A DNA stretch of 64,000 bases from Streptomyces sp. V3I7 (GTDB lineage: Bacteria; Actinomycetota; Actinomycetes; Streptomycetales; Streptomycetaceae): positions 1,467,001 through 1,531,000 of the forward strand of contig NZ_JAUSZK010000001.1 in assembly GCF_030817495.1 (NCBI RefSeq), in the 5' to 3' direction. Shown in pieces: positions 50,286 through 59,171 of the stretch (position 1 is the stretch's first letter; every line of letters starts with the position of its first letter). A model generated the notes under the pieces. The model was not told where the DNA came from and searched no databases. It was given only the letters and a program-made list of their open reading frames with translations. The translations under genes and the position numbers were made by a program.

Positions 50286-51275
50286 TCAGTTGTGGCTGTG
50301 CAGGATGTCGTTCAGGCCGCCCCAGACCGCGTTGTTCGGGCGGGCCTCGACCGTGCCGGTGACCGAGTTGCGGCGGAAGAGGATGTTGGAGGCGCCACTG
50401 AGGTCGCGGGCCTTGACGACCTGGCCGTCGGGCATCGTCACGCGGGTGCCCGCGGTGACGTACAGGCCGGCCTCGACGACGCACTCGTCGCCCAGCGCGA
50501 TGCCCACGCCCGCCTCGGCGCCGACCAGGCAGCGCTCGCCGATGGTGATGCGGACGTTGCCGCCGCCGGAGAGGGTGCCCATGGTGGAGGCGCCGCCGCC
50601 GATGTCGGAGCCGTTGCCGACCACGACGCCCGCCGAGATGCGGCCCTCGACCATCGACGTGCCGAGCGTGCCGGCGTTGAAGTTGACGAAGCCCTCGTGC
50701 ATGACCGTGGTGCCCTCGGCGAGGTGCGCGCCCAGGCGGACCCGGTCGGCGTCGGCGATGCGGACGCCCTTGGGGGAGACGTAGTCCGTCATGCGCGGGA
50801 ACTTGTCGATCGAGGTGACCTGGAGGTGCAGGCCCTCGGCACGGGCGTTCAGCCGAACCGTCTCGACGTCGTCCACGGCGACCGGGCCGAGCGAGGTCCA
50901 GGCGACGTTGGCGAGGTGGCCGAAGATGCCGTCCAGGCTCAGGCCGTGCGGCTTGACCAGGCGGTGCGAGAGGAGGTGCAGGCGCAGGTAGGCGTCGTGC
51001 GCGTCGATCGGCTTGTCGTCCAGCGACGTGATGACCGTACGGACCGCGACGACCTCGACGTTGCGCCGGGGGTCCGGGCCGATCGCCTGCGCGGCACCCT
51101 CGCCGAGCAGCTCGACGGCCTGCTCGGGCGACAGCGACTCGGTGCCGGCCGGGCCGGGCTCGGTGACGAGTTCGGGCGCGGGGAACCATGTGTCGAGAAC
51201 GGTGCCGTCGGCGGCGACCGTGGCGAGGCCGGCGGCGACGGCGCCGGTGGTGCGAGGAGCGTTGGTGTCGGTCAT
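50286..51275 (-). CDS. dapD: 2,3,4,5-Tetrahydropyridine-2,6-dicarboxylate N-succinyltransferase
   Basis: The 329-residue hexapeptide-repeat acyltransferase makes N-succinyl-2-amino-6-oxopimelate in the succinylase branch of diaminopimelate synthesis. The left-handed helix segment is visible as [35 protein letters not shown] split across rungs, ending with [26 protein letters not shown]. The long N-terminal domain (about 160 residues) is the actinobacterial type. ATG 51275. It lies on the opposite strand from dapA, with the trypsin conflict system between them. Confidence 0.93.
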   Translation of the reverse strand: MTDTNAPRTTGAVAAGLATVAADGTVLDTWFPAPELVTEPGPAGTESLSPEQAVELLGEGAAQAIGPDPRRNVEVVAVRTVITSLDDKPIDAHDAYLRLHLLSHRLVKPHGLSLDGIFGHLANVAWTSLGPVAVDDVETVRLNARAEGLHLQVTSIDKFPRMTDYVSPKGVRIADADRVRLGAHLAEGTTVMHEGFVNFNAGTLGTSMVEGRISAGVVVGNGSDIGGGASTMGTLSGGGNVRITIGERCLVGAEAGVGIALGDECVVEAGLYVTAGTRVTMPDGQVVKARDLSGASNILFRRNSVTGTVEARPNNAVWGGLNDILHSHN

Positions 51276-51449
51276 GAGGGAAACCTAACCTGGCCGGGGT
51301 CCCCCAGGCGAACCGTCGTGCCCTGCCCCACCGAGCCCGGGCCGGTTCCAGCCGCGCCTCACGCCCTGGCACCGGAGCCCGGCCGTACCAGGGGCGTTCG
51401 GATCCCCGGGAAGCACGCCGGGCCCGCCCCCAGCCCCGAGGCCCCCGCC

Positions 51450-51989
51450 TCACCCCCGGAGCACCCTCCCCAACGTCTCCCGCGCATACCCCTCGTCATA
51501 CGCCGCCCCCGTCAGCAGCACCTGCAGACAGATCCCGTCCATCAGCGCGAGCAGCGCATGGGCCGTCACCGGGTCCGTGCGACGGGCCAGGCGCTGCGTC
51601 GTCTCCTCCGTCCACTCGGCGGCCACGGGGCGCAGGGCCGGGCGTCGCAGTGCCGCCAAGTACAGCTCGTACTCCAGCTCCACGCCCGTCCGGTCGGCGC
51701 CCAGCCAGTCCCCGAGCAGGCGCGCCAGGCCCGCCGCGAGGTCGCCCTCCTCCTCGTCCAGGACGCCGCTGGTCGCGAGCTCCTGGGCGAAGCCCTCGTT
51801 GGCCTGGCGAAGGGCGGCGACCATCAGGTCGTCGAGGGTCGCGAAGTGGTACGTCGTGGAGCCGAGCGGGACGTTCGCCTCGGCGGCCACGGAGCGGTGG
51901 CTGAGGCCGGCGATGCCCTTCCGCCCGACGACCCGGATCGCCGCGTCGATGATCCGCTGGCGCCGCTCGGGGTCGTAGCGCCGGGGCAT
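51450..51989 (-). CDS. TetR-family repressor of the SMR efflux gene
   Basis: The 179-residue protein has a TetR N-terminal HTH (RRQRIIDAAIRVVGRKGIAGLSHRSVAAEANVPLGS-type, written here in part) and a helical ligand-binding domain. Its ATG overlaps the stop of the SMR gene by one base (TGATG), so both are co-transcribed. A perfect palindrome at the SMR start codon is the obvious operator. It probably represses the pump until a cationic toxic compound binds. Confidence 0.88.
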   Translation of the reverse strand: MPRRYDPERRQRIIDAAIRVVGRKGIAGLSHRSVAAEANVPLGSTTYHFATLDDLMVAALRQANEGFAQELATSGVLDEEEGDLAAGLARLLGDWLGADRTGVELEYELYLAALRRPALRPVAAEWTEETTQRLARRTDPVTAHALLALMDGICLQVLLTGAAYDEGYARETLGRVLRG

Positions 51990-52309
51990 CAGTGCGCGCC
52001 GCCCAGGTTGAGCACGACCACTCCCGCGACGATCAGCACGATCCCGGCGACCTTAGGGATGCTCAGCCCCTCGCCGAACAGCACCAGGCCGAGCGCGGCG
52101 ACGGCCGCGGTGCCCACGCCGGCCCAGATCGCGTACGCCGTGCCGATCGACACGGTCTTCAGGGTCTGGGCCAGCAGGGCGAAGGCCACGAGGTAGCCGA
52201 GAACGGTCAGCAGTGATGGTCCCGGCCTGCTGAAGCCCTCGCTGTACTTCATCGCCGTCGTGGCGACCACCTCGGCGGCGATGGCTCCGGCGAGCAGCAG
52301 ATAGCCCAT
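51989..52309 (-). CDS. SMR-family small multidrug/guanidinium efflux pump (QacE/EmrE-like)
   Basis: The 106-residue protein has four TM helices, the essential Glu13 (Glu14 of EmrE) in GAIAAEVVATTAMKYSEGF, and AYAIWAGVGTAAVAALG in TM3. SMR proteins exchange protons for cationic drugs or guanidinium. ATG 52309 matches the conserved start, and an upstream GTG extension (52357) runs through an 18-bp palindrome and is unlikely. There is no ribosome site, suggesting a leaderless mRNA. Confidence 0.9.
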   Translation of the reverse strand: MGYLLLAGAIAAEVVATTAMKYSEGFSRPGPSLLTVLGYLVAFALLAQTLKTVSIGTAYAIWAGVGTAAVAALGLVLFGEGLSIPKVAGIVLIVAGVVVLNLGGAH

Positions 52310-52326
52310 GTGTACAAGCGTACACA
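52309..52326. promoter_or_regulatory. Palindromic operator overlapping the SMR start codon
   Basis: TGTGTAC-AAGC-GTACACA (52309-52326) is a perfect 7-bp inverted repeat with a 4-base spacer. It touches the first base of the SMR ATG (minus strand). It is the likely binding site for the co-encoded TetR protein, blocking RNA polymerase at a leaderless promoter. Confidence 0.65.
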
Positions 52327-52381
52327 ACGCAGCCGCCTCATCTACCCGTAAGCGCACACGCCAAACCCATGAGCGGGCATG

Positions 52382-52414
52382 AAAAACGGCGAGGTCCCGG
52401 TCGGGACCTCGCCG
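52382..52414 (-). terminator. Rho-independent terminator of the suf operon
   Basis: On the minus strand a perfect 12-bp stem (CGGCGAGGTCCC / GGGACCTCGCCG; 52387-52398 with 52403-52414) with a 4-base loop is followed by five T residues. It lies 20 bases after the sufT-like stop. This is one of the few T-tract terminators in the window. Confidence 0.9.
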
Positions 52415-52433
52415 TCGACAGAGCCGGCTGACC

Positions 52434-52766
52434 TCAGACGTTGAAGCCCAGCGCGCGCAGCTGCTCGCGGCCGTCGTCCGTGATCTTGTCCGGGCCCCAC
52501 GGGGGCATCCAGACCCAGTTGATACGCAGCTCGTTGACCAGACCCTCGGTGGCGTCCTTGGCCTGGGACTCGATGACGTCCGTCAGCGGGCACGCCGCCG
52601 ACGTCAGGGTCATGTCGATGGTCGCCACGTTCGAGTCGTCCACGTGGATGCCGTAGATCAGCCCGAGGTTGACGACGTCGATGCCCAGTTCGGGGTCGAC
52701 CACGTCCATCAGGGCCTCACGGAGCTGCTCCTCCGAGGCCGGCTTCATCTCCACGGTGTCGCTCAT
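52434..52766 (-). CDS. sufT: SufT-like iron-sulfur assembly factor (DUF59/MIP18 family)
   Basis: The 110-residue protein is a MIP18/DUF59 protein: LREALMDVVDPELGIDVVNLGLIY at the start and LTSAACPLTDVIESQA with the conserved Cys, ending INWVWMPPWGPDKIT. These proteins help mature Fe-S proteins. It is the last gene of the suf operon; its ATG overlaps the sufU stop by 4 bases, and a T-tract terminator follows. Confidence 0.9.
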   Translation of the reverse strand: MSDTVEMKPASEEQLREALMDVVDPELGIDVVNLGLIYGIHVDDSNVATIDMTLTSAACPLTDVIESQAKDATEGLVNELRINWVWMPPWGPDKITDDGREQLRALGFNV

Positions 52767-53233
52767 GCCGTCTTCCTTTCGGCGTCGGCTCCGGTGGTCA
52801 GTGCCTGGGCCGTCGCGTCCTTCCACGCCATCCAGCTCAGGAGGGCGCACTTGACCCGCGCGGGGTACTTGGAGACACCGGCGAACGCGACCGCGTCCTC
52901 CAGGATGTCCTCCATGGCGTCGTCGGGCTCGATCCGGCCCTTGGACTGCATCAGCTCCAGGAAGGTCTCCTGGATCTTCTGCGCGTCGGCCAGTTCCCTG
53001 CCGACGAGGAGTTCGTTCAGTACGGACGCCGAGGCCTGGCTGATCGAGCAGCCCTGGCCCTCGTAGGAGACGTCCTCGACCGTCGTGCCGTCGTACTTCA
53101 CGCGAAGGGTGATCTCGTCGCCACACGTCGGGTTCACATGGTGCACCTCGGCGTCACCATCCCGAAGACCACGCCCGTGCGGGTTCTTGTAGTGGTCCAG
53201 GATGACTTCCTGGTACATGGAGTCGAGCTTCAC
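52763..53233 (-). CDS. sufU: SufU sulfur-transfer/scaffold protein
   Basis: The 156-residue protein has the IscU/NifU-like fold with the zinc/cluster ligands in NPTCGDEI, GQGCSISQAS and RVKCALLSW. SufU receives sulfur from SufS in Gram-positive Suf systems. The start is taken at GTG 53233 (VKLDSMYQ); ATG 53218 is an alternative 5 residues later. The longer open frame overlaps sufS and is rejected. It lies 16 bases downstream of sufS. Confidence 0.92.
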   Translation of the reverse strand: MKLDSMYQEVILDHYKNPHGRGLRDGDAEVHHVNPTCGDEITLRVKYDGTTVEDVSYEGQGCSISQASASVLNELLVGRELADAQKIQETFLELMQSKGRIEPDDAMEDILEDAVAFAGVSKYPARVKCALLSWMAWKDATAQALTTGADAERKTA

Positions 53234-53249
53234 TGTTCCAGCACGCCCT

Positions 53250-54506
53250 TCAGCCGAAGAAGTTCCGTACGTGCTCCAGTCCGTCGACCAGAGCGTCGAT
53301 CTCGGCCGGCGTGGAGTACAGATAGAACGACGCGCGCGTGGTCGCGGGAATTCCGTACCGCAGGCAGACCGGCCGTGCGCAGTGGTGACCCACACGCACC
53401 GCGATGCCCTGCTCGTCGAGGACCTGGCCCACGTCGTGGGGGTGGATGTCGCCGAGCGTGAAGGAGATCGCCGCGCCGCGGTCCTCGGCCGTGGTGGGGC
53501 CGATGATCCTGAGGTCGGGGACCTCCTTGAGCCGCTTCACCGCGTACTCGGTGAGCGCGTGCTCGTGGGCGAGGATCTTGTCCATGCCGATCGACGACAG
53601 GTAGTCGATCGCCGCGCCGAGACCGACCGCCTGCGCGATCGGCGGCGTACCCGCCTCGAACTTGTGGGGCGCGGGGGCGTACGTCGAGGAGTGCATTGAC
53701 ACCGTCTCGATCATCTCGCCGCCGCCGAGGAACGGAGGCAGGTCCTCCAGCAGCTCCTGGCGGCCCCACAGGACGCCGATGCCGGTCGGGCCGCACATCT
53801 TGTGGCCGGTGAAGGCCACGAAGTCGGCGCCGAGGGCCTGGACGTCCAGCGGCATGTGCGGAGCGGCCTGGGAGGCGTCGATGCAGACGAGCGCGCCGAC
53901 CTCCTGGGCGCGGCGCACGATCGCCTCGACCGGGTTGACCGTGCCCAGGATGTTGGAGACCAGCACGAAGGAGACGACCTTCGTCTTCTCGGTGATGATC
54001 TGGTCGATGTTGGACAGATCGAGGCGGCCGTCGTCGGTCAGGCCGAACCACTTCAGCTTCGCGCCCGTGCGCTGCGCGAGCAGCTGCCACGGCACGATGT
54101 TGGAGTGGTGCTCCATCTCCGTGATGACGATCTCGGTCTCGTGGTCGACCCGGTAGGGCTCGTCGGCCCAGCCGAGCATGTTGGCCACGAGGTTGAGCGA
54201 CTCGGAGGCGTTCTTGGTGAAGATCACCTCGTCGCGACTGGGCGCGTTGATGAACTCCGCGACCTTGTCGCGCGAGCCCTCGTACAGCGCCGTGGCCTCC
54301 TCGGCGAGCACATGCACACCGCGGTGGACGTTGGCGTTGTAGCGCTCGTAGTACTCACTGAGTGCGTCCAGCACCTGGCGCGGCTTCTGCGAGGTCGCGG
54401 CGTTGTCCAGGTACACGAGCTTCTTGTCGTCGTGGACCAGGCGGTCCAGGACGGGGAAGTCCTTGCGGATCGCCTCGGTGTCGAGGAGGCCCGGCAGCTG
54501 TGTCAC
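53250..54506 (-). CDS. sufS: Cysteine desulfurase SufS
   Basis: The 418-residue PLP enzyme removes sulfur from cysteine as a persulfide for cluster assembly. It shows VYLDNAATSQKP, HHSNIVPW, the PLP lysine in AFTGHKMCGPTGIGVLWG and the catalytic Cys376 in GHHCARPVCLRYG. It begins at GTG 54506, overlapping the sufC stop by 4 bases. It is normal in length and the activity should be boosted by SufU encoded next. Confidence 0.95.
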   Translation of the reverse strand: MTQLPGLLDTEAIRKDFPVLDRLVHDDKKLVYLDNAATSQKPRQVLDALSEYYERYNANVHRGVHVLAEEATALYEGSRDKVAEFINAPSRDEVIFTKNASESLNLVANMLGWADEPYRVDHETEIVITEMEHHSNIVPWQLLAQRTGAKLKWFGLTDDGRLDLSNIDQIITEKTKVVSFVLVSNILGTVNPVEAIVRRAQEVGALVCIDASQAAPHMPLDVQALGADFVAFTGHKMCGPTGIGVLWGRQELLEDLPPFLGGGEMIETVSMHSSTYAPAPHKFEAGTPPIAQAVGLGAAIDYLSSIGMDKILAHEHALTEYAVKRLKEVPDLRIIGPTTAEDRGAAISFTLGDIHPHDVGQVLDEQGIAVRVGHHCARPVCLRYGIPATTRASFYLYSTPAEIDALVDGLEHVRNFFG

Positions 54507-55267
54507 GCGGATACGCCACCCTTCGTGTAAGCCTCGTAGCCCTCTTCCTCCAGCTTGTCGGCGAGCTCGGCGCCGCCGGACTCGACGATGCGGCCGCCGG
54601 AGAAGACGTGGACGAAGTCGGGCTTGATGTAGCGCAGGATGCGCGTGTAGTGGGTGATGAGCAGGGTGCCCGTCTCACCGGTCTCCCGAACGCGGTTGAC
54701 GCCCTCGGAGACGACGCGCAAGGCGTCGACGTCGAGGCCGGAGTCGGTCTCGTCGAGGATCGCGATCTGCGGCTTCAGGAGCTCCAGCTGGAGGATCTCG
54801 TGGCGCTTCTTCTCACCGCCGGAGAAGCCCTCGTTGACGTTGCGCTCGGCGAAGGAGGGGTCCATCTGGAGACGCTCCATGGTCTCCTTGACCTCCTTCA
54901 CCCAGGTGCGCAGCTTGGGGGCCTCGCCGCGGATGGCGCTGGCGGAGGTGCGCAGGAAGTTGGAGACGGAGACGCCGGGGACCTCGACCGGGTACTGCAT
55001 GGCGAGGAACAGGCCGGCGCGGGCGCGCTCGTCGACCGACATGGCGAGGACGTCCTCGCCGTCGAGGGTGACGGTGCCGCCGGTGATCGTGTACTTCGGG
55101 TGACCCGCGAGCGAGTAGGCGAGGGTCGACTTGCCGGAGCCGTTGGGGCCCATGATGGCGTGCGTCTCGCCCTGCTTCACGGTGAGGTCGACGCCCTTGA
55201 GGATCTCCTTCGTGGCGTTGTCGGCCTCGACGGTGACGTGCAGGTCTCGGATTTCAAGCGTTGCCAT
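54503..55267 (-). CDS. sufC: Fe-S assembly ATPase SufC
   Basis: The 254-residue ABC-type ATPase works with SufB and SufD in the cytosolic SufBC2D scaffold. Walker A is GPNGSGKSTL, the signature GFSGGEKKRHEILQ and Walker B AILDETDSGLDVDAL, all typical of SufC rather than a membrane transporter. ATG 55267 lies 7 bases after the stop of the Rieske gene. Confidence 0.95.
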   Translation of the reverse strand: MATLEIRDLHVTVEADNATKEILKGVDLTVKQGETHAIMGPNGSGKSTLAYSLAGHPKYTITGGTVTLDGEDVLAMSVDERARAGLFLAMQYPVEVPGVSVSNFLRTSASAIRGEAPKLRTWVKEVKETMERLQMDPSFAERNVNEGFSGGEKKRHEILQLELLKPQIAILDETDSGLDVDALRVVSEGVNRVRETGETGTLLITHYTRILRYIKPDFVHVFSGGRIVESGGAELADKLEEEGYEAYTKGGVSA

Positions 55268-55274
55268 GGGTGCC

Positions 55275-55592
55275 TCAGGACTCCTGGGTGAGGGAGACGA
55301 GCACGTCGTCCCCTTCGATCTTTACGGGGTATACGGGGACAGGGCGCGTCGCCGGAAGAGCGTCGGGCTTGCCGGAGCGGAGGTCGAAGCGCGAGCCGTG
55401 CAGCCAGCACTCGATGTGGCAGTCGTCCACCTCTCCCTCCGCCAGCGAGACGTTCGCGTGCGAGCAGATGTCGTAGATCGCGAACACCTCGCCCTCGGTG
55501 CGCACGACCGAGACGGGCGTGCCGTCGAGTTCCACCCGCTTCGGGGTGTCCTCCTCCAGCTCGCTCATCCCGCAGACTCGTACGAAGGTCAT
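55275..55592 (-). CDS. Rieske-type ferredoxin in the suf operon
   Basis: The 105-residue protein has one Rieske [2Fe-2S] domain with CSH (CSHANVSL) and CWLH (ECWLHGSRFD) ligand boxes, as in small NDO-type ferredoxins. In actinobacterial suf operons this gene often sits between sufD and sufC and may donate electrons for cluster assembly. The ATG overlaps the sufD stop by 4 bases. Confidence 0.92.
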   Translation of the reverse strand: MTFVRVCGMSELEEDTPKRVELDGTPVSVVRTEGEVFAIYDICSHANVSLAEGEVDDCHIECWLHGSRFDLRSGKPDALPATRPVPVYPVKIEGDDVLVSLTQES

Positions 55593-56773
55593 GCGACCGA
55601 AGCCTCCAGCTCCTCCGCGATCTTGGCGAGCAGGCGCTCCTCGATGTCGGCGACACCGATCTGCTGGACCAGCTCGGCGAAGAAGCCGCGGACGACGAGG
55701 CGGCGGGCCTCGTGCTCCGGGATGCCGCGGGCCATCAGGTAGAAGAGCTGCTCGTCGTCGAAGCGGCCGGTGGCGGAGGCGTGGCCGGCGCCGACGATCT
55801 CACCGGTCTCGATCTCCAGGTTCGGCACCGAGTCGACGCGCGCGCCGTCCGTGAGGACCAGGTTGCGGTTCATCTCGTAGGTGTCGGTGCCCTCGGCCGA
55901 GGCCTCGATGAGCACGTCGCCGATCCAGACCGCGTGCGCGTCGTCGCCCTGGAGCGCGCCCTTGTAGGCGACGTTGGACTTGCAGTGCGGGGTGTTGTGG
56001 GTGACCAGCAGGCGGTGCTCCTGGTGCTGGCCGGCGTCGGTGAAGTACAGGCCGTACAGCTCGGCCTCGCCGCCGGTGCCCGCGTAGGTGATGCGCGGGT
56101 GCAGGCGGACGAGGTCGCCGCCGAAGGTGACGACGACCGACTTGAAGGAGGCGTCGCGGCCGATCAGCGCGTTGTGCTGGGACACGTGCACGGCCTTGTC
56201 GTCCCAGTCCTGGACGGAGACGACGGTCAGCTTGGCGCCGTCACCGAGGATGTAGTCGACGCCCGCGGCGAGCACCGCGTCACCGGTGTGGTCGATGACC
56301 ACGACGGCCTCGGCGAAGGCGCCGAGCTCGATCACCTGGTGGCCGAAGACGGTGCCGCCCTCGCCGTGGACCGCGATGCGGATCGGCTCGGTGAGGACGG
56401 TCTCCTTCGGCACGGTCACGACCGAGGCCTGCTCGAAGGCCGAGTACGCCTGGGCGGCGACGCGGTCGACGGGAGTGCCGGCCTTGCCGAGCCGGGCGTC
56501 GTCGCGGCCGACGGTCTCGACGGTGACGCCCTCGGGGGCCTCGACGGCGACCTTGACGCCCTCGCTGGTGGCGACGGCGGTGCCGTCGTGCAGACCGCGC
56601 AGGCGCTCCAGCGGGGTGAACCGCCACTCCTCCTCGCGGCCGTGCGGGACCGGGAAGTCCGCGACGTCGAAGGACGGAGGCGCGCTCATGCGCGAGACGA
56701 CGGTCGACTCCGCGGCGACCGCGATCGAGCCGGCGGTGGTGGAGCCCACCGGGATGTTCTGAGCCTCAGCCAT
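55589..56773 (-). CDS. sufD: Fe-S assembly protein SufD
   Basis: The 394-residue protein is a SufB/SufD-family beta-helix scaffold: HGREEEWRFTPLERLRG near residue 45, DASFKSVVVTFGGDLVRLHPRI in the core and the C-terminal LFYLMARGIPEHEARRLVVRGFF. It complexes with SufB and two SufC. It lies 60 bases after sufB with ATG 56773. Confidence 0.93.
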   Translation of the reverse strand: MAEAQNIPVGSTTAGSIAVAAESTVVSRMSAPPSFDVADFPVPHGREEEWRFTPLERLRGLHDGTAVATSEGVKVAVEAPEGVTVETVGRDDARLGKAGTPVDRVAAQAYSAFEQASVVTVPKETVLTEPIRIAVHGEGGTVFGHQVIELGAFAEAVVVIDHTGDAVLAAGVDYILGDGAKLTVVSVQDWDDKAVHVSQHNALIGRDASFKSVVVTFGGDLVRLHPRITYAGTGGEAELYGLYFTDAGQHQEHRLLVTHNTPHCKSNVAYKGALQGDDAHAVWIGDVLIEASAEGTDTYEMNRNLVLTDGARVDSVPNLEIETGEIVGAGHASATGRFDDEQLFYLMARGIPEHEARRLVVRGFFAELVQQIGVADIEERLLAKIAEELEASVA

Positions 56774-56833
56774 GGCTGTCGTTGTGCTCTCTTCCTACGT
56801 CAGAAATTCGCTGGCTGCTGTCGGGGGCGGGCC

Positions 56834-58255
56834 TTAGCCGACCGCGCCCTCCATCTGCAGCTCGATCAGCCGGTTGAGCTCCAGCGCGTACTCCATCGGC
56901 AGTTCCTTGGCGATCGGCTCGACGAAGCCGCGCACGATCATCGCCATCGCCTCGAACTCGCTCAGACCACGGCTCATCAGGTAGAAGAGCTGGTCCTCGG
57001 AGACCTTGGAGACGGTCGCCTCGTGGCCCATGGACACGTCGTCCTCGCGGACGTCGACGTACGGGTACGTGTCCGAGCGGGAGATGGTGTCGACCAGCAG
57101 CGCGTCGCACAGCACGTTCGACTTCGAGCCGGGGGCCCCCTCGCCGATCTCGATCAGACCGCGGTAGGAGGTACGGCCGCCACCGCGCGCCACCGACTTG
57201 GAGACGATGTTGGACGAGGTGTTCGGGGCCATGTGGACCATCTTGGCGCCGGCGTCCTGGTGCTGGCCCTCGCCCGCGAAGGCGATGGAGAGGGTCTCAC
57301 CCTTGGCGTGCTCGCCCATCAGGTAGACGGCCGGGTACTTCATCGTCACCTTGGAGCCGATGTTGCCGTCGATCCACTCCATGGTCGCGCCCTCGTAGGC
57401 GACGGCGCGCTTGGTGACCAGGTTGTAGACGTTGTTCGACCAGTTCTGGATGGTCGTGTAGCGGCAGCGGGCGTTCTTCTTGACGATGATCTCGACGACC
57501 GCGGAGTGCAGCGAGTCCGACTGGTAGATCGGGGCGGTGCAGCCCTCGACGTAGTGCACGTAGGCACCCTCGTCGACGATGATCAGGGTCCGCTCGAACT
57601 GGCCCATGTTCTCCGTGTTGATACGGAAGTAGGCCTGGAGCGGGATCTCGACGTGGACGCCCGGCGGGACGTAGATGAAGGAGCCGCCCGACCACACGGC
57701 GGTGTTCAGCGAGGCGAACTTGTTGTCACCGGCGGGGATGACGGTGCCGAAGTACTCCTTGAAGAGCTCCGGGTGCTGCTTGAGCGCGGTGTCGGTGTCG
57801 AGGAAGATGACGCCCTGCTCCTCCAGGTCCTCGCGGATCTGGTGGTAGACGACCTCGGACTCGTACTGGGCGGCGACACCGGCGACGAGGCGCTGCTTCT
57901 CGGCCTCCGGGATGCCCAGCTTGTCGTAGGTGTTCTTGATGTCCTCGGGCAGGTCCTCCCAGGACTCCGCCTGCTTCTCCGTGGAGCGCACGAAGTACTT
58001 GATGTTGTCGAAGTCGATGCCCGACAGGTCCGAGCCCCAGTTCGGCATGGGCTTCTTGCCGAACAGCCTGAGGCCCTTGAGGCGCAGCTTGGTCATCCAC
58101 TCGGGCTCGGACTTCTTCGCCGAGATGTCACGGACGACGTCCTCGTTCAGGCCGCGCTTCGCTGCGGCACCGGCTACGTCGGAGTCGGCCCAGCCGTATT
58201 CGTACTTGCCCAGACCCTCGAGTTCGGGGTGGGCAGTCTCCGTGGGGAGAGTCAT
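56834..58255 (-). CDS. sufB: Fe-S cluster assembly protein SufB
   Basis: The 473-residue scaffold protein carries the new cluster with SufC and SufD. Hallmarks are [10 protein letters not shown] near the start, [48 protein letters not shown] with the conserved Cys and [19 protein letters not shown] near the C-terminus. ATG 58255 overlaps the sufR stop by 4 bases. There is no intein, although sufB inteins occur in some actinobacteria. Confidence 0.95.
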   Translation of the reverse strand: MTLPTETAHPELEGLGKYEYGWADSDVAGAAAKRGLNEDVVRDISAKKSEPEWMTKLRLKGLRLFGKKPMPNWGSDLSGIDFDNIKYFVRSTEKQAESWEDLPEDIKNTYDKLGIPEAEKQRLVAGVAAQYESEVVYHQIREDLEEQGVIFLDTDTALKQHPELFKEYFGTVIPAGDNKFASLNTAVWSGGSFIYVPPGVHVEIPLQAYFRINTENMGQFERTLIIVDEGAYVHYVEGCTAPIYQSDSLHSAVVEIIVKKNARCRYTTIQNWSNNVYNLVTKRAVAYEGATMEWIDGNIGSKVTMKYPAVYLMGEHAKGETLSIAFAGEGQHQDAGAKMVHMAPNTSSNIVSKSVARGGGRTSYRGLIEIGEGAPGSKSNVLCDALLVDTISRSDTYPYVDVREDDVSMGHEATVSKVSEDQLFYLMSRGLSEFEAMAMIVRGFVEPIAKELPMEYALELNRLIELQMEGAVG

Positions 58256-59013
58256 GCGGGGTTCCTCCCGGCCGTGCTAGCAGATGCGTCAGATACGTCA
58301 GATGCGTCAGTGGAAATCTTGGGGATGAACGTCGTGCAGACACCGTCGCCGTGGGCGATCGTCGCCAGTCGCTGGACGTGGGTTCCGAGCAGCTCCGCGA
58401 AGATCTCGGTCTCCGCCTCGCACAGCTGGGGGAACTGCTCCGCGGCGTGCGCGACCGGGCAGTGGTGCTGGCAGAGCTGCTCACCCTTCTGGGGGTGGGG
58501 CGCGCTGCGTGCCGTAGCAGCGTACCCGTCCACGCTCAAGGCCTTGGCCAGCGCTTCGGTGCGTTCATCGGGGGCCGCCTTCTCGATCGCCTTGCGGTAG
58601 GCGTCAGCCTGCGCGGAGATCCGGGCCCGTGCGAAAGCGGCGACGGCTTCCTTGCCCCCGCCGTGCTCGGCGATCCAGCGGAGCGCGTCCACGGCGAGCT
58701 TGTCGTACGACTGGTCGAAGGCGTCCCGGCCGCAGTCGGTCAGCGCGAAGGCCTTGGCGGGGCGGCCGCGCGACCGCGTCCCGTACACCCGCCGCTCGCG
58801 CGCCTCCACGATGTCGTCGGCGACCAGTGCGTCGAGGTGGCGGCGGACCGCCGCCGGGGTGAGCCCCAGCCGGCCGGCGAGTTCGGTGACGGTCGACGGG
58901 CCGTGGTCCAGGATGGATCGCGCGACCCGGTTGCGCGTCGAACGCTCCCCGGTCGTGAGCTCCTCCTGCGGGGCCCCCTTGAGGGTCTCCCGAGCCATGC
59001 CGACGTTTTTCAC
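58252..59013 (-). CDS. sufR: SufR iron-sulfur sensing repressor of the suf operon
   Basis: The ~253-residue protein has an ArsR/DeoR-like winged helix ([24 protein letters not shown] and the wing [15 protein letters not shown]) and a C-terminal cysteine set ([19 protein letters not shown]) expected to hold an Fe-S cluster. SufR represses suf until clusters are short. GTG 59013 was chosen because a promoter with its -10 box 6 bases upstream implies a leaderless start; ATG 58998 is an alternative. It is the first gene of the operon. Confidence 0.88.
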   Translation of the reverse strand: MKNVGMARETLKGAPQEELTTGERSTRNRVARSILDHGPSTVTELAGRLGLTPAAVRRHLDALVADDIVEARERRVYGTRSRGRPAKAFALTDCGRDAFDQSYDKLAVDALRWIAEHGGGKEAVAAFARARISAQADAYRKAIEKAAPDERTEALAKALSVDGYAATARSAPHPQKGEQLCQHHCPVAHAAEQFPQLCEAETEIFAELLGTHVQRLATIAHGDGVCTTFIPKISTDASDVSDASASTAGRNPA

Positions 59014-59049
59014 AACGCCATTGTTGCGTAATTCCTCAGGCCCTGACAA
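59011..59049 (-). promoter_or_regulatory. sufR: suf operon promoter with palindrome at the sufR start
   Basis: On the minus strand TTGTCA (59044-59049) and AACAAT (59020-59025) are 18 bases apart, and the sufR GTG starts 6 bases after the -10. The word CAAC-AATGGC-GTTG (4-bp inverted arms) covers -10 to the start and could be the autoregulatory SufR site. A leaderless mRNA is expected. Confidence 0.5.
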
Positions 59050-59080
59050 GCCGGGCCCTGTCCGGCGGACGGTGCCTTTC

Positions 59081-59099
59081 ATCACTTAGGCATACCTAA
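59081..59099. promoter_or_regulatory. Iron-box-like site (DmdR/IdeR) between sufR and an acetyltransferase gene
   Basis: ATCACTTAGGCATACCTAA matches the iron-box consensus TTAGGTTAGGCTAACCTAA at 13 of 19 positions, with 12 of 14 in the right part (TTAGGC..ACCTAA). It lies about 32 bases upstream of the sufR -35 box and 72 bases before the divergent gene. It may link suf expression to iron through DmdR1; the left half is poor, so this is a candidate only. Confidence 0.45.
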
Positions 59100-59171
59100 T
59101 CCGACCTGCGGAAACACCGCGGAGACCCCACCGGCCCGACTCGGTGATCACGCGCCTCACCAGGCAATTCG

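Noticed and set aside
52310..52357. Upstream GTG start extending the SMR pump by 16 residues
   Set aside because: It would put 16 unrelated residues before the conserved MGYLLLAG start and read through the operator palindrome.
53234..53395. Longer N-terminus for SufU
   Set aside because: The extension overlaps the sufS coding sequence by over 140 bases and is not SufU-like.
59014..59085. Longer sufR beginning at ATG near 59085
   Set aside because: The added residues are coded by the promoter and iron-box region, and the -10/-35 elements point to GTG 59013.
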